Shown: positions 8,501 to 17,564, counted from the stretch's first letter. The stretch: DNA of 46,163 nucleotides from an uncultured Bacilli bacterium (GCA_944332025.1 CALVJB010000007.1:1-46163), one strand, 5' to 3'. The notes: generated from the letters alone by a model not told the origin. Numbers and translations: made by a program.

Positions 8501-9214
8501 ATGACAGCACATATTGAAAGTAAAAAAGAAGATATCGCCGAAGTGGTTCTTATGCCAGGAGATCCATTACGTGCAAAATATATTGCCGAGAATTTCTTAA
8601 CTGATTATAAATTAGTTAATAAAGTTAGAAATATGTTTGGTTATACTGGTTATTATAAAGGAAAAAGAGTAACAGTCTTTGCCTCAGGTATGGGTATTCC
8701 TAGTATAGGAATATATTCTTATGAATTATATAAATTTTATGATGTAAAGAAAATAATTCGGATTGGTACTAGTGGCTCTTTTAATAAAAATATTAAAGTC
8801 CTAGATGTTGTTTTATCTAGTGGGGCTTATTGTAAAAGTTATTTTGACCAATTATTTGATGGTAATGATATTAACTTTATTAAATCAAGTGAGTCTTTAA
8901 ATGAAAAAATTAAAACAGTTGCAGATAATAAGAATATTCCTTTAAAAATTGGTAAGACTATTACTAGTGATGTGTTTGATTTATATAGTAGTTCAATGGA
9001 AAAGTTTAAATCTAATTATCCAGAAGAAGATTATCTTGCTGTAGAGATGGAAGCTTTTGGACTATTTTATATGGCTAATAGACTAGGAAGGGAAGCATCA
9101 TGTTTAATGACTGTTGTAGATTCTTTCTATGATGAAAAAAGTCTAACTAGTGAAGAGAGGGAACAGTCACTAAATGAAATGATTACAATTGCATTAGAAT
9201 CAGTGCTTATATAG
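8501..9214 (+). CDS. deoD: Purine nucleoside phosphorylase, DeoD type
   Basis: A 237-residue enzyme of normal length for hexameric PNP. It cleaves purine (deoxy)ribonucleosides with phosphate to base plus (deoxy)ribose 1-phosphate in nucleoside salvage. Diagnostic segments are MPGDPLRA (18-25), GTSGSF (89-94, phosphate and nucleoside site) and VEMEAFGLF near 181-189, where the VEME motif binds the ribose. The ATG at 8501 is preceded by a perfect AAGGAGG. A terminator sits directly upstream, so expression probably depends on read-through or anti-termination. It is followed after 16 bp by ymfF, though the functions are unrelated. Confidence 0.95.
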   Translation: MTAHIESKKEDIAEVVLMPGDPLRAKYIAENFLTDYKLVNKVRNMFGYTGYYKGKRVTVFASGMGIPSIGIYSYELYKFYDVKKIIRIGTSGSFNKNIKVLDVVLSSGAYCKSYFDQLFDGNDINFIKSSESLNEKIKTVADNKNIPLKIGKTITSDVFDLYSSSMEKFKSNYPEEDYLAVEMEAFGLFYMANRLGREASCLMTVVDSFYDEKSLTSEEREQSLNEMITIALESVLI

Positions 9215-9230
9215 AAAGGTAAGGTGTAGT

Positions 9231-10502
9231 ATGAATTATGTAAAGAAAGAAATAGGTGCCTATAATCTTCATATAATAAAAACTAATCTTTATAAGACTA
9301 TTACTGTTAAGATATTTTTTAGAGAAAAAGCAGAAAAAGAAAATATTACGAAACGTAATTTCTTAAGTCGTATTATGATGCTTGGTAGTAATGACTATAA
9401 AACTAAAGTAGAACTTACTAAAGCTGAACAAGACTTATATGCTGCTAATATCTCTAGTACTAATAGAAGAATAGGTAATTATCTAGATACAGGTATTAGT
9501 CTAAAAGTATTACATGATAAATATACTGAAGAAGGTAACTTTGAGAAGAGTTTAGATTTATTAGATTCTTTAATCTTTAATCCTAAAGTTACTAATAAAG
9601 CTTTTGATGAGATAGACTTTAATACTGTTTATGAAGAATATAAAGCAGATCTTAATAGTTTAGTTGAAAATAAAATGACTTATGCTTTAATCAAAGGATT
9701 AGAAGCGACAGATAGTAAAAGTGTTATAAGCTATAGAGGTATTGGTTATATAGAAGATTTAGAGAAAATTACTAAAGAAAATTTATATGATTATTATTTA
9801 GAAGTGATAAAACATAACTTTGTTGATATCTTTGTTTTAGGAGATGTAGATGAAGATTATATTACAAATGTTATAAGAGAAAAGTTTAAGATAAATACCT
9901 TTAAAAAACAACCTATAAAAGCTTTAGTAGAAGTGACAAAAACTTCTAGAACAAAAATAGTTAAAGAAAAAACATCAGCAGAACAAGATAACTTAATAAT
10001 GACATTATCTCTTAATAACTTAACAGACTATGAAAGAAATTATCCTCTTTCTTTATATAATGCTATACTTGGTGGAGGTTCAGAGTCTTTATTATTTAGT
10101 GAAGTTAGAGAAAAAAACTCTCTTGCTTATTATGTAAGTAGTACTCCTAATAAATTAGATAATTTAATTATTATTAGAGGAGGAATTACTAAAGATAAGA
10201 GTATGGATGCCGTTAATATTGTTAAAAAGATTTTAAAAGACTTAGAAGCAGGTAAAATAGATGATGATAGAATTGAAAAAGCGAAAGAGTACTATACTAG
10301 TGCGATTGATGATATAATAGAAAGTCCTTTTCAAATTATAGAGAGTTACTATATGATAGAATTACTTGGAGTAGATGATATTGAAACTAAACGTAAGAAA
10401 ATGTTAAAAGTAACTAAAGATGAAATCATCGCTGTTGCTAAAAAAGTTAAAATAAATACTGTTTATATTCTAGAAGGAAGTGATGATAATGGAGAAAATT
10501 GA
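9231..10502 (+). CDS. ymfF: M16-family peptidase-like protein YmfF (non-catalytic partner)
   Basis: A 423-residue M16 metallopeptidase homologue. The HxxEH zinc motif is absent from the N-terminal half, where the region around residues 30-45 reads REKAEKENITKR. The conserved C-terminal M16 segment (LGGGSESLLFSEVREKNSLAYYVSS) is intact. In Bacilli the ymfF-ymfH pair encodes one inactive and one active M16 subunit, and current annotation links it to EF-P 5-aminopentanol modification. The next gene encodes the active partner and overlaps this one by 14 bp, so a heterodimer is likely. It starts 16 bp after deoD. It stops at TGA. Confidence 0.85.
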   Translation: MNYVKKEIGAYNLHIIKTNLYKTITVKIFFREKAEKENITKRNFLSRIMMLGSNDYKTKVELTKAEQDLYAANISSTNRRIGNYLDTGISLKVLHDKYTEEGNFEKSLDLLDSLIFNPKVTNKAFDEIDFNTVYEEYKADLNSLVENKMTYALIKGLEATDSKSVISYRGIGYIEDLEKITKENLYDYYLEVIKHNFVDIFVLGDVDEDYITNVIREKFKINTFKKQPIKALVEVTKTSRTKIVKEKTSAEQDNLIMTLSLNNLTDYERNYPLSLYNAILGGGSESLLFSEVREKNSLAYYVSSTPNKLDNLIIIRGGITKDKSMDAVNIVKKILKDLEAGKIDDDRIEKAKEYYTSAIDDIIESPFQIIESYYMIELLGVDDIETKRKKMLKVTKDEIIAVAKKVKINTVYILEGSDDNGEN

Positions 10503-11793
10503 ACTAAAAAATGTAGATAAAACTATCTATAGAGAAGTTTTAGATAATGGTTTAGAAATTATTATTATTCCTAATAATGAATTTAGTAAAAAGAAAAACT
10601 ATTATTTTAATTATGGTACTTATTATGGGGCTTTTATTAATGAGTTTGTACCTAAAGGTATGAGTAAAATGACTTTTTTTCCTAGTGGTATCGCTCATTT
10701 CTTAGAACATAAAATGTTTGAAAGTAAAGATGGTATAAAACCTTTTGATTTCTATGCTAAAACAGGTAGTTATGTTAATGCTTTTACTAGTTATAAAAAT
10801 ACTTGTTATGTTGTAACTGGTAATAAGAAGATGAAAGAAAACTTAGAATATTTATTAACATTTGTTAATAGTCCATACTTTACAGATGAAAATGTAAAAA
10901 AAGAACAAGGGATAATCTGTGAAGAAGCAGCGATGAATGATGATAGTCCTGACTATCTTGCTTATAAAACTATCAATAAGAATCTTTATAAAGTATCTCC
11001 TTATAATACTCCTATATTAGGAACAGTAGAGAGTATTAAAAAAATTACTAAAGATAATTTATATAAATGTTATAACACATTCTATCGTCCTAGTAATATG
11101 TTTTTAGTAGTAGGAGGAGCGGTAGATCCTGATGAAGTTGTAAAGATTACTACTAGTGTATTAGCAAGATTTAATTTAGAACGTGATGATACTATTAAGT
11201 TAAAGCATTATAAGGAACCAGTTAAAGTAGTTAAAGATTATGAAGAGATAAAAAAAGATGTAAAAGTAGAAAAGCTTGCTATTGGTTTTAAAATGGATAA
11301 AGATAAGTTTCCTATTAAAAATAAAGTAACTTTAGACTTATACCTTAATATGTTAGTATCTTTATGTTTTGGAGCAAGTTCAGATTTTAGAGAAATGATA
11401 AGAAAAAGACATTTAGTTAGTAGAAGTGGTTATTATTTTCAAGATATAGGTAATGTTATTACTTTCATGATAGAAGCAGATGTACTAAATTATCCAGTTT
11501 ATTTAAAAGAGTTAGAAAACTATCTTAATAATTTAAATGTTTTAGAAGAAGATTTAGAAAGAATAAAGAAAGTATGGATATCTAGTGAAGTAATTAAAAG
11601 TGATTATGCTGATAGTATTGTAGATACTGTAGTAGATGATTTAATTAACTATCATAAGGTTATTACTAACTATGTAGAGCTTATTAAGAATATGAATATT
11701 ACAACAATGAGAGAAGTTATTAATAGTTTAGATTTTACTAATAAAGCGATTGTTAGAGTAATAAGTGAAAATAATCCTTTACAAAATGATTAA
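10489..11793 (+). CDS. ymfH: M16-family zinc metallopeptidase YmfH
   Basis: A 434-residue M16 peptidase with an intact zinc site: H70-F-L-E73-H74 and a downstream glutamate near 145 (CEEAAMNDD). It is the catalytic counterpart of the preceding YmfF-like subunit. I prefer the ATG at 10489 because AGAAGGAAG (10472-10480) is 8 bases away. An ATG at 10483 and a GTG at 10480 in the same frame are too close to or inside the ribosome site. The start overlaps the ymfF stop, which suggests translational coupling. The promoter of rplS lies in the last 16 bases of this gene and just beyond it. Confidence 0.88.
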   Translation: MEKIELKNVDKTIYREVLDNGLEIIIIPNNEFSKKKNYYFNYGTYYGAFINEFVPKGMSKMTFFPSGIAHFLEHKMFESKDGIKPFDFYAKTGSYVNAFTSYKNTCYVVTGNKKMKENLEYLLTFVNSPYFTDENVKKEQGIICEEAAMNDDSPDYLAYKTINKNLYKVSPYNTPILGTVESIKKITKDNLYKCYNTFYRPSNMFLVVGGAVDPDEVVKITTSVLARFNLERDDTIKLKHYKEPVKVVKDYEEIKKDVKVEKLAIGFKMDKDKFPIKNKVTLDLYLNMLVSLCFGASSDFREMIRKRHLVSRSGYYFQDIGNVITFMIEADVLNYPVYLKELENYLNNLNVLEEDLERIKKVWISSEVIKSDYADSIVDTVVDDLINYHKVITNYVELIKNMNITTMREVINSLDFTNKAIVRVISENNPLQND

Positions 11794-11807
11794 TACTATG
11801 ATATAAT
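11778..11807 (+). promoter_or_regulatory. rplS promoter
   Basis: TTTACA (11778-11783), an 18-nt spacer and consensus TATAAT (11802-11807). The -35 lies inside the 3' end of ymfH. Confidence 0.75.
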
Positions 11808-11813
11808 TAAAAC

Positions 11814-11880
11814 CGTCAAAAAAAATGTTCCGCTGGCTCTTTAGTTATGAGCATTGGTTATAGGTAAAGGAGGATCTTAT
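11814..11880 (+). ncRNA. Ribosomal protein L19 leader (autoregulatory 5' UTR)
   Basis: The untranslated leader of rplS contains TGTTCCGCTG, a small hairpin GCTC/GAGC and then GCATTGG, ending at the AAAGGAGG ribosome site. This arrangement resembles the Firmicute L19 leader family as I remember it; I could not run a covariance model. Such leaders let free L19 repress its own synthesis. Confidence 0.55.
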
Positions 11881-12228
11881 ATGAACGTAATTGACAAAAT
11901 TAATGAAAAACAAATTAATAAGAACATTCCTGAGTTTAGAGTTGGAGATACTGTTCGTGTTGACGTTAAGATTATCGAAGGTAAACGTGAAAGAATCCAA
12001 GCTTTTGAAGGAATTGTAATCGCTCGTCGTGGTGGTAGTGTTAGTGAAACATTTACAGTTCGTAAAATGAGTAGCGGTGTAGGTGTTGAAAGAACATTCC
12101 CAATTCATTCACCTAAGATTGCAGGTATTACAGTCTTAAGACATGGTAAAGTAAGACGTGCTAAACTAGGAAATGTTTTAAGAAATAGTAAAGGTCAATA
12201 TCGTATTAAAGAAAGAGGACAACAATAG
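11881..12228 (+). CDS. rplS: 50S ribosomal protein L19
   Basis: A 115-residue ribosomal protein. It sits at the 30S-50S interface of the ribosome. Characteristic L19 stretches are [13 protein letters not shown] near residues 21-33, [12 protein letters not shown] and the ending segment [11 protein letters not shown]. The true start is the ATG at 11881, six bases after AAAGGAGG; upstream in-frame codons belong to the leader. Codon use is more GC-tolerant (CGT for arginine), as expected of a highly expressed gene. A terminator overlaps the stop codon, so rplS is monocistronic. Confidence 0.97.
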   Translation: MNVIDKINEKQINKNIPEFRVGDTVRVDVKIIEGKRERIQAFEGIVIARRGGSVSETFTVRKMSSGVGVERTFPIHSPKIAGITVLRHGKVRRAKLGNVLRNSKGQYRIKERGQQ

Positions 12229-12239
12229 TTCTCTTTTTT
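12212..12239 (+). terminator. rplS terminator
   Basis: AAAGAGGAC (12212-12220) pairs with GTTCTCTTT (12228-12236) with one G-U pair, and a T run follows. It overlaps the last codons and the stop of rplS. Confidence 0.85.
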
Positions 12240-12294
12240 CTTTTCTTAACATTAAATTAGATGTATAATATTAATGTGTTAGAAAGGATTAGAT

Positions 12295-12801
12295 ATGAAA
12301 GAGAAAATTAAACCATTTTTACCATATATAATTATTATTGCAGTAGTCTTATTTATAAAAGCTTTTATAGTTACTCCTATTAAAGTAAATGGAGAGTCTA
12401 TGTATCCTACACTTGAAGAAGGAGATATTATGATTTTGAATAAGACTGCTTATTACTTTAATGAACCTAAAAGATTTGATATAGTTGTAGTAGATATGCC
12501 TAATGAATATTTAATTAAAAGAGTTATAGGACTTCCTGGTGAACATATAGAATATAAGGATAAAACTTTATATGTAGATGGAAAAGAAGTTAAAGAGAAT
12601 TTTAAACATGGTAAAACTGATGACTTTAACATAGAAGAATTAGGTAGTGATACTGTTCCAGAAGACTCTTATTTAGTTATGGGAGATAATAGAGCAAATT
12701 CTTTAGATAGTAGAGAGTTAGGCTTTATGAAAGAAGAACAATTACTTGGTAGAACTAGTCTAATTATTTTACCGTTTAATAGAATAGGTAATGCTAAATA
12801 A
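12295..12801 (+). CDS. lepB: Signal peptidase I
   Basis: A 168-residue type I signal peptidase with one N-terminal membrane helix (about residues 9-26) and an extracytoplasmic catalytic domain. The nucleophile is Ser35 in GESMYPTL, and the general base is Lys75 in IKRVIGLPGE. The GDNRANSLDSRELG box is at 130-143. This Ser-Lys dyad enzyme removes signal peptides from secreted proteins such as the two YG-repeat proteins at the end of the window. The length is normal for the Gram-positive SipS class. A TATAAT at 12264-12269 and the ribosome site AGAAAGGA precede the ATG. The next gene is convergent and ends 3 bp downstream. Confidence 0.95.
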   Translation: MKEKIKPFLPYIIIIAVVLFIKAFIVTPIKVNGESMYPTLEEGDIMILNKTAYYFNEPKRFDIVVVDMPNEYLIKRVIGLPGEHIEYKDKTLYVDGKEVKENFKHGKTDDFNIEELGSDTVPEDSYLVMGDNRANSLDSRELGFMKEEQLLGRTSLIILPFNRIGNAK

Positions 12802-12803
12802 AG

Positions 12804-13721
12804 TTATAACTCTCCATTTAGTAATTTATTATCTAACTCATCTAATATATCAATTATATCAGATGCAAATTCTATATTTTCTCTAAATTCTTTACTAGTA
12901 GATGAATATAGAGTAGAAAAAGCATTTTTTTCTAAAATAGGAATAAAAAATGTATTATTATCAGTAGTAATACGTATCGACATTTCATGACAACTATTTT
13001 TATTTGCAGTAATTCTATTTCTATGATTACTTTTCTTTTCTTCTACAACAATATTATCTAGTAATAATTCATAATTTTTAATATTCTTAATATTATATTT
13101 ATAATGAAATGTTTTCGTATGAAAAACAATCTCATTGTTTAGACCAATACTAATACCAGAAGCAATATCATTTAGATAATAAACACTTGGTATAGTATTA
13201 CATAGTATCTCTAACTTTTTATTAATTTCATTTTCTCTGTAGTTAGAATCTTGAAATAGCTTTATAAATTCTAAAAGTATTTCATTAGATCCATTAATAT
13301 TAAATAACATATTACTAAGTAATATAGTCTTACTTAACATACTATTTTTTATAATTTCTATGGTAAGATCTTGGTAATTATATTTAATATGACCTTCTGT
13401 ATTAATAAGCCATAGATATTTAGTAGTCGCTATAAAGTAAAATTTAATGTTAGTTTTACACTCGGTTGCATAAACACAAGATAATATAAGTTCATCTATT
13501 GGAATAACTCCTCTTAAAATAATTGCATCATTTTCATTTAAATCAGGACATATATCCATAAGTAATTTATAACTTATAGTTAGTTTATTATGTTCAGTAT
13601 GAGAATAATTATAAAATTTAGGAAGTGTGTTCGCTTTATTTAATAATTCTTTATATTTTTCATTTTCTTCTAACTTTTCTTTATACTTATTTTGAACTTG
13701 AGTTAATAATTGTTTAAACAT
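12804..13721 (-). CDS. Uncharacterised 305-residue protein, possibly PH-like
   Basis: No confident family. The protein is soluble, with a charged coiled-coil-like N-terminus (residues 5-35) and two beta-rich parts. The segment around residues 95-115 (YFIATTKYLWLIN) resembles the strand pattern of bacterial PH-like domains, such as the protein at 3218-3610, so a PH fold is possible but unproven. The start is supported by AAAGAGGTGAA before the ATG. A minus-strand promoter (TTTACA at 13772-13777 and TATTAT at 13749-13754 in reverse complement, 17-nt spacing) fits. It is convergent with signal peptidase I, with 2 bp between the stops. Confidence 0.7.
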   Translation of the reverse strand: MFKQLLTQVQNKYKEKLEENEKYKELLNKANTLPKFYNYSHTEHNKLTISYKLLMDICPDLNENDAIILRGVIPIDELILSCVYATECKTNIKFYFIATTKYLWLINTEGHIKYNYQDLTIEIIKNSMLSKTILLSNMLFNINGSNEILLEFIKLFQDSNYRENEINKKLEILCNTIPSVYYLNDIASGISIGLNNEIVFHTKTFHYKYNIKNIKNYELLLDNIVVEEKKSNHRNRITANKNSCHEMSIRITTDNNTFFIPILEKNAFSTLYSSTSKEFRENIEFASDIIDILDELDNKLLNGEL

Positions 13722-13803
13722 ATATTCACCTCTTTAATATTATAAAACATAATAACATATATAATTATTTTTGTAAATTAATGAACTTTAGTAGATATAA
13801 AGA

Positions 13804-13892
13804 TTCTCTTATATACATGATACTTTATATATGGAAGTTACTTTTAGATAAGAGAAAAGTTTTACAATCAGTATTTTCACTGATTGTTTTTT
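13804..13892 (+). ncRNA. Possible short structured RNA ending in a terminator
   Basis: In the 271-bp gap between divergent genes, TTCTCTTAT (13804-13812) pairs perfectly with ATAAGAGAA (13848-13856). A clean terminator follows: ACAATCAGT 13864-13872 with ACTGATTGT 13879-13887, then Ts to 13892. No plus-strand gene lies upstream to need a terminator. A TTGTAA/TATAAA pair (13771/13796) is a weak promoter guess with a long 19-nt spacer. It could be a small RNA or an attenuated leader of the restriction-modification operon. Confidence 0.4.
13864..13892 (+). terminator. Intrinsic terminator upstream of the R-M operon
   Basis: A 9-bp perfect stem with a 6-nt loop and six Ts on the plus strand. It would insulate the restriction-modification cassette from upstream transcription. 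Confidence 0.75.
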
Positions 13893-13911
13893 CTATTTTC
13901 TATGTTATAAT
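13884..13911 (+). promoter_or_regulatory. Promoter of the restriction-modification operon
   Basis: TTGTTT (13884-13889), a 16-nt spacer and TATAAT (13906-13911). The -35 overlaps the 3' arm and T run of the preceding terminator. Confidence 0.5.
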
Positions 13912-13962
13912 TATATAGGGATAATAAGACGAATGTTAATTATCATCAAAAGAAATGGAGGT

Positions 13963-13983
13963 ATGTCAAGTTTTAATGCTTGA
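13963..13983 (+). CDS. Six-codon leader ORF (MSSFNA) before the methyltransferase
   Basis: A ribosome site GGAGGT (13957-13962) leads straight into ATG and a six-codon frame ending TGA. The methyltransferase ATG at 13993 lies 9 bp beyond and has no ribosome site of its own. Translation may therefore be coupled through this mini-ORF. The spacing from GGAGGT to its ATG is very short, so it may not be translated. Confidence 0.3.
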   Translation: MSSFNA

Positions 13984-13992
13984 TTATTAATT

Positions 13993-15297
13993 ATGGAATG
14001 GAATTTTAATGAAAATAGTAAATATAAAATAATATTAGATGGAGTTAAAGAAGAAAGACGTGCTGATATTCATTCTTTTCATAGATATTTTGGTAAACTA
14101 ATACCTGCTATACCAAGAACTTTTATAGAAGAGTTTACTAAAAAGGGAGATACTGTTGGAGATTTATTTTCTGGTTCAGGTACAGTTGCTGTAGAATCTA
14201 AGCTTTTAGGGAGGAATTTTATAGGATTTGAAATTAATCCTTTATCTGCTTTTATATCTAAGGTTAAGACAACAACTTATGATGTTAAGAAGTTAGAAAA
14301 CTTTAATAAAGAAATAGAAGTTAAACTATATGATGATATTTATATTAGTAAATTAAAAAAAGGAAATATACCTTTTTGTGTTAATTTAGATCATTGGTTT
14401 AAACCTAAGGTTATTGAAGATTTATTAGTTATTGAAGCGACTATAAAAGATGTTATTGATAAATCTAAATTATCTTTAAAAGATAAAGAGAGTTATAAAG
14501 ACTTTTATTTTGCAGTTATTTCTAGTATTATTAGAAATGTAAGTAATGCTGATCCTCAACATGTTTTTCCAGGTATAAGTAAAAGAATTAGAAAGTTAGA
14601 GTCTGAAGGAAAAATACATAAAGATGCAAAGAAAACATTTATAAATGCTATTAGAAAAAGAACGAAATATTTTAAAAATTATGAAAATATTGAAAATACA
14701 AATATAGAGATTTTTAATGGAGATTCAGTAAATGATGATTTTTCAAAATATAAAAATACTATAGATCTTTTTGTAACAAATCCTCCTTATATTTCATCTG
14801 TTAGATATATTGAAACAATGAAATTAGAGATGTATTTTTTAGAATATTTAAAAAGTCAAGACGAATATTCTTCTTTAGCAAAAGTTATGGTAGGTAATGA
14901 TAAGGTTGCTAAGAAAGATATAGATGAACATATTTTAACAGATTATTCTTTAATTAATGAGAAGATAGAAGAGTTAAGAAAAATAGATTCTAAACAGGCT
15001 TATATAGTTGCTAAATATTTTATAGATATGGAAAAAGTAATTAAAAATATGTATCTTATGTTAAAAGATAAAGGTAAAGTTGTTGTTAAAATATCAGAGA
15101 GTAATGTAAAGAAGATAAAGATAGATACAGGTAAATTTTTAACACTTATCGCTTTAAATAATGGCTTTAAATTATTAGATGTTTTCTTAGATAAAATTAA
15201 TGATAATAGTAGATCTTTAACAACTGCTAGAAATACTTATAGTGATATTATATTAAATGACAATATTATTATTTGGGAGAAAGATGATAATGAATGA
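13993..15297 (+). CDS. Type II DNA methyltransferase (N4-cytosine or N6-adenine)
   Basis: A 434-residue amino-methyltransferase. The N-terminus has the common HSFHRYFGKLIPAIPR block. The AdoMet-binding motif I is GDLFSGSGT at 56-64, and the catalytic motif IV is N263-P-P-Y266 (DLFVTNPPY). About 200 residues separate the two motifs, leaving room for the target-recognition region. NPPY methylases modify exocyclic amino groups; the target sequence cannot be predicted. It is the first gene of a three-gene cassette. It stops at TGA and overlaps the second methyltransferase, which is followed by an HNH nuclease. A weak or remote ribosome site is unusual and may keep expression low or coupled. Confidence 0.9.
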   Translation: MEWNFNENSKYKIILDGVKEERRADIHSFHRYFGKLIPAIPRTFIEEFTKKGDTVGDLFSGSGTVAVESKLLGRNFIGFEINPLSAFISKVKTTTYDVKKLENFNKEIEVKLYDDIYISKLKKGNIPFCVNLDHWFKPKVIEDLLVIEATIKDVIDKSKLSLKDKESYKDFYFAVISSIIRNVSNADPQHVFPGISKRIRKLESEGKIHKDAKKTFINAIRKRTKYFKNYENIENTNIEIFNGDSVNDDFSKYKNTIDLFVTNPPYISSVRYIETMKLEMYFLEYLKSQDEYSSLAKVMVGNDKVAKKDIDEHILTDYSLINEKIEELRKIDSKQAYIVAKYFIDMEKVIKNMYLMLKDKGKVVVKISESNVKKIKIDTGKFLTLIALNNGFKLLDVFLDKINDNSRSLTTARNTYSDIILNDNIIIWEKDDNE

Positions 15298-16324
15298 TTA
15301 TAAGAAAATAAGAACCATAAGATATATGGGTAATAAAAATAAATTATTAGATTTTATTATTCCAGAAATTAAGAAAATAACTAAAAAGGGAGAAGTAATT
15401 TGTGATTTAATGTCTGGGACTGGGGCAGTTGCTTATGCTTTAAAGAATAGAAATACAGTTTATACAAATGATATTCAGTATTATAGTTATGTAATAACTA
15501 AAGCGATTATAGAAAATAATACTATTAGATTAGATTCAAATACTGCTATAAAAGACTTAAAAGCTAAGTATGAAGAAAATTTAAAATTACGTAAATATAA
15601 TTTCTTTGAAGTTAATTTTTCTGATACTTATTTTTCAAAGGACCAATGTATTGAGATTGATTCTATAAGATATGCAATAGAACAAATAGATAATGAGTAT
15701 AAAAAAGATTTATATTTAACTGCTTTGATGTATGCTATGAGTAAATGTGAATCTACTTCAGGACATTTTGCTCAGTATTTACCAAAAGATCATAAAAGAG
15801 TGGTAGCTCTTAGAAAGAAAAGTATCTTTGATGAGTTTGTTACTAAATGTGATGACTTTAAGGACTTGGTTTTCTCTTCATATCATAATAAGTGTTTTAA
15901 TTTAGATTATAAAGAATTATTTAAATTAGAAGAATTTAAAGATGTATCTTGTGTTTATATAGATACACCATATACAGGAGAACAATATTCAAGATTTTAT
16001 CATGTCTTGGAAACAGTAACAAAGTATGATAATCCAACTCTTGAGTTTAAAGCTAAATATAGAACAGATAGATTTATGTCTAATTTTTCTCTTAGAAGTA
16101 CTGTAAAAGAAGAGTTTAAAAGTATGTTAACTATTCTATCTAAAGAAAATAAAAAAGTAGTACTTAGTTATTCTACTAAAGGTTTAGTTCCTATTGATGA
16201 GTTAGAATTTATCTTTTCAAAAATATTTAAACATGTTAAACTAATTGAAAAGGAGTATAAGCATTCAACACAGGGTAAAGGTGCTATTGATATAAATGAG
16301 GTGTTATTTGTCGCTTATAATTAG
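15290..16324 (+). CDS. DNA adenine methyltransferase (D12-like), second R-M methylase
   Basis: About 344 residues. It begins with RYMGNKNKLLDFI, typical of D12-class adenine methylases. Motif I is CDLMSGTGAVA (38-48). Motif IV is DTPY (225-228), a variant of DPPY, followed by TGEQYSRFYH as in related enzymes. The ATG at 15290 lies 10 bases after GGGAG; the ATG at 15284 is an alternative. It overlaps the first methyltransferase by 8 bp. Two different methylases with one nuclease usually mean an asymmetric site with one enzyme per strand. That is inference from cassette logic, not from the sequence itself. Confidence 0.88.
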   Translation: MNDYKKIRTIRYMGNKNKLLDFIIPEIKKITKKGEVICDLMSGTGAVAYALKNRNTVYTNDIQYYSYVITKAIIENNTIRLDSNTAIKDLKAKYEENLKLRKYNFFEVNFSDTYFSKDQCIEIDSIRYAIEQIDNEYKKDLYLTALMYAMSKCESTSGHFAQYLPKDHKRVVALRKKSIFDEFVTKCDDFKDLVFSSYHNKCFNLDYKELFKLEEFKDVSCVYIDTPYTGEQYSRFYHVLETVTKYDNPTLEFKAKYRTDRFMSNFSLRSTVKEEFKSMLTILSKENKKVVLSYSTKGLVPIDELEFIFSKIFKHVKLIEKEYKHSTQGKGAIDINEVLFVAYN

Positions 16325-16332
16325 GAGGAATT

Positions 16333-17520
16333 ATGAAGAAATATGTATTTATAGATAAAGAGGGGATAGAGTTTAAAAATCTTCTTTCTGGTCCTGCTCA
16401 GATTGGAAGAATTCTAAATTATATTATATATGCGGGAGATGGAATATTAAAACATAGACCAGGTAATCGTAATGATACATTTGCAAATAATATTGGTAGT
16501 GCTTGGTGTATTGAGTTTATGATAGGACTTGGTCTAGTAAGATTAGATTCAATAGTAGATGGTAGTAGTAATGTCTATTATACAAGGTTAACACCTCAAG
16601 GAATGAAGATTTATAATATTTTAGTAGAAAATGCTATAATGCCAGTATTTGAACATAAAAGTAATCCAAAGTATACATTAAAATTTTTAAAAGAGCATAA
16701 TGCCTTAAATATTGTAAATGTCTTTGAAGAAGTCTTTAGACAAACTATTATTTTTAAAGATCTATGTATATTTTTAGATTTAGATAATATAGATACTGAT
16801 GAATTAGTAATGAATAAAGATAAATTTATGGAAGGTATTTTTAGTGAGTTATGTGAATTTTATACTAAGACTCCATATATTAGAAAAGGACATGGGGCAA
16901 GTACTGCTGGTAATAGAGTTCCAAGCTTGTTACAACTATTAGAGTTTTTAAAATATGCATATTGTAAAGATGGAGATGTATACTTTAATATTAGGGCATT
17001 GAAAAAAGGAATATTTAATAAAACTTATAGATTAGATATAACTGAGAGACATTTAATTTCTGAATATGAAAAAGAAGAAAAGATTCTAAATAGACTTGCA
17101 GATAAATATGGAATAGAAGGCAATCGTACAGTTAGTACAAGGGTTCGTTTATCTCAAGCTCAATTAATATTTAAAGAAAGACTAAAAAGAGAATATGGTA
17201 GTTTTTGTTGGTTATGTGGAATAAAAAATGATAATCTATTACTTGCTAGTCATATAAAAGATTCTTCTTTATGTAATATTTATGATAAAGCAAAAAATAA
17301 TAATGGTTTACTTTTATGTGCTCAACATGATAAGTTGTTTGATTCAGGATTGATTTCTTTTGAATATGAGACAGGAAAGGTTATGATTTCTAAGAGTTTA
17401 ACTAAAGATGATAGAAAATTATCTAATATTAGTGAAGATATGAGGTTACAAGATAAATTAATGACTGATGAGCGAAGGAATTTTTTAAAGTGGCATAATG
17501 ATAATAAATTTTTTGATTAG
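16333..17520 (+). CDS. HNH restriction endonuclease
   Basis: 395 residues. The C-terminal nuclease has a zinc-knuckle HNH fold: C292-W-L-C295, then H307 in LASHIKDSS, an NNNGLLLC stretch ending at Cys329, and H332 in AQHDKLFDSG. The first 280 residues have no recognised catalytic motif and presumably hold DNA recognition and dimerisation; a block around residues 15-60 is glycine-rich. It starts 8 bp after the second methylase with a strong AGGAGG. Together the three genes form a complete type II restriction-modification system, probably type IIS-like. A strong terminator follows. Confidence 0.88.
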   Translation: MKKYVFIDKEGIEFKNLLSGPAQIGRILNYIIYAGDGILKHRPGNRNDTFANNIGSAWCIEFMIGLGLVRLDSIVDGSSNVYYTRLTPQGMKIYNILVENAIMPVFEHKSNPKYTLKFLKEHNALNIVNVFEEVFRQTIIFKDLCIFLDLDNIDTDELVMNKDKFMEGIFSELCEFYTKTPYIRKGHGASTAGNRVPSLLQLLEFLKYAYCKDGDVYFNIRALKKGIFNKTYRLDITERHLISEYEKEEKILNRLADKYGIEGNRTVSTRVRLSQAQLIFKERLKREYGSFCWLCGIKNDNLLLASHIKDSSLCNIYDKAKNNNGLLLCAQHDKLFDSGLISFEYETGKVMISKSLTKDDRKLSNISEDMRLQDKLMTDERRNFLKWHNDNKFFD

Positions 17521-17564
17521 AGAAATTGTTGTTAATATAGATAAAATTAGGGTGTTAAAGAGTT

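Noticed and set aside
11845-12108. 87-codon minus-strand ORF opposite rplS
   Set aside because: It lies antisense to the L19 leader and gene, has Thr/Asn-rich low-complexity content and no ribosome site.
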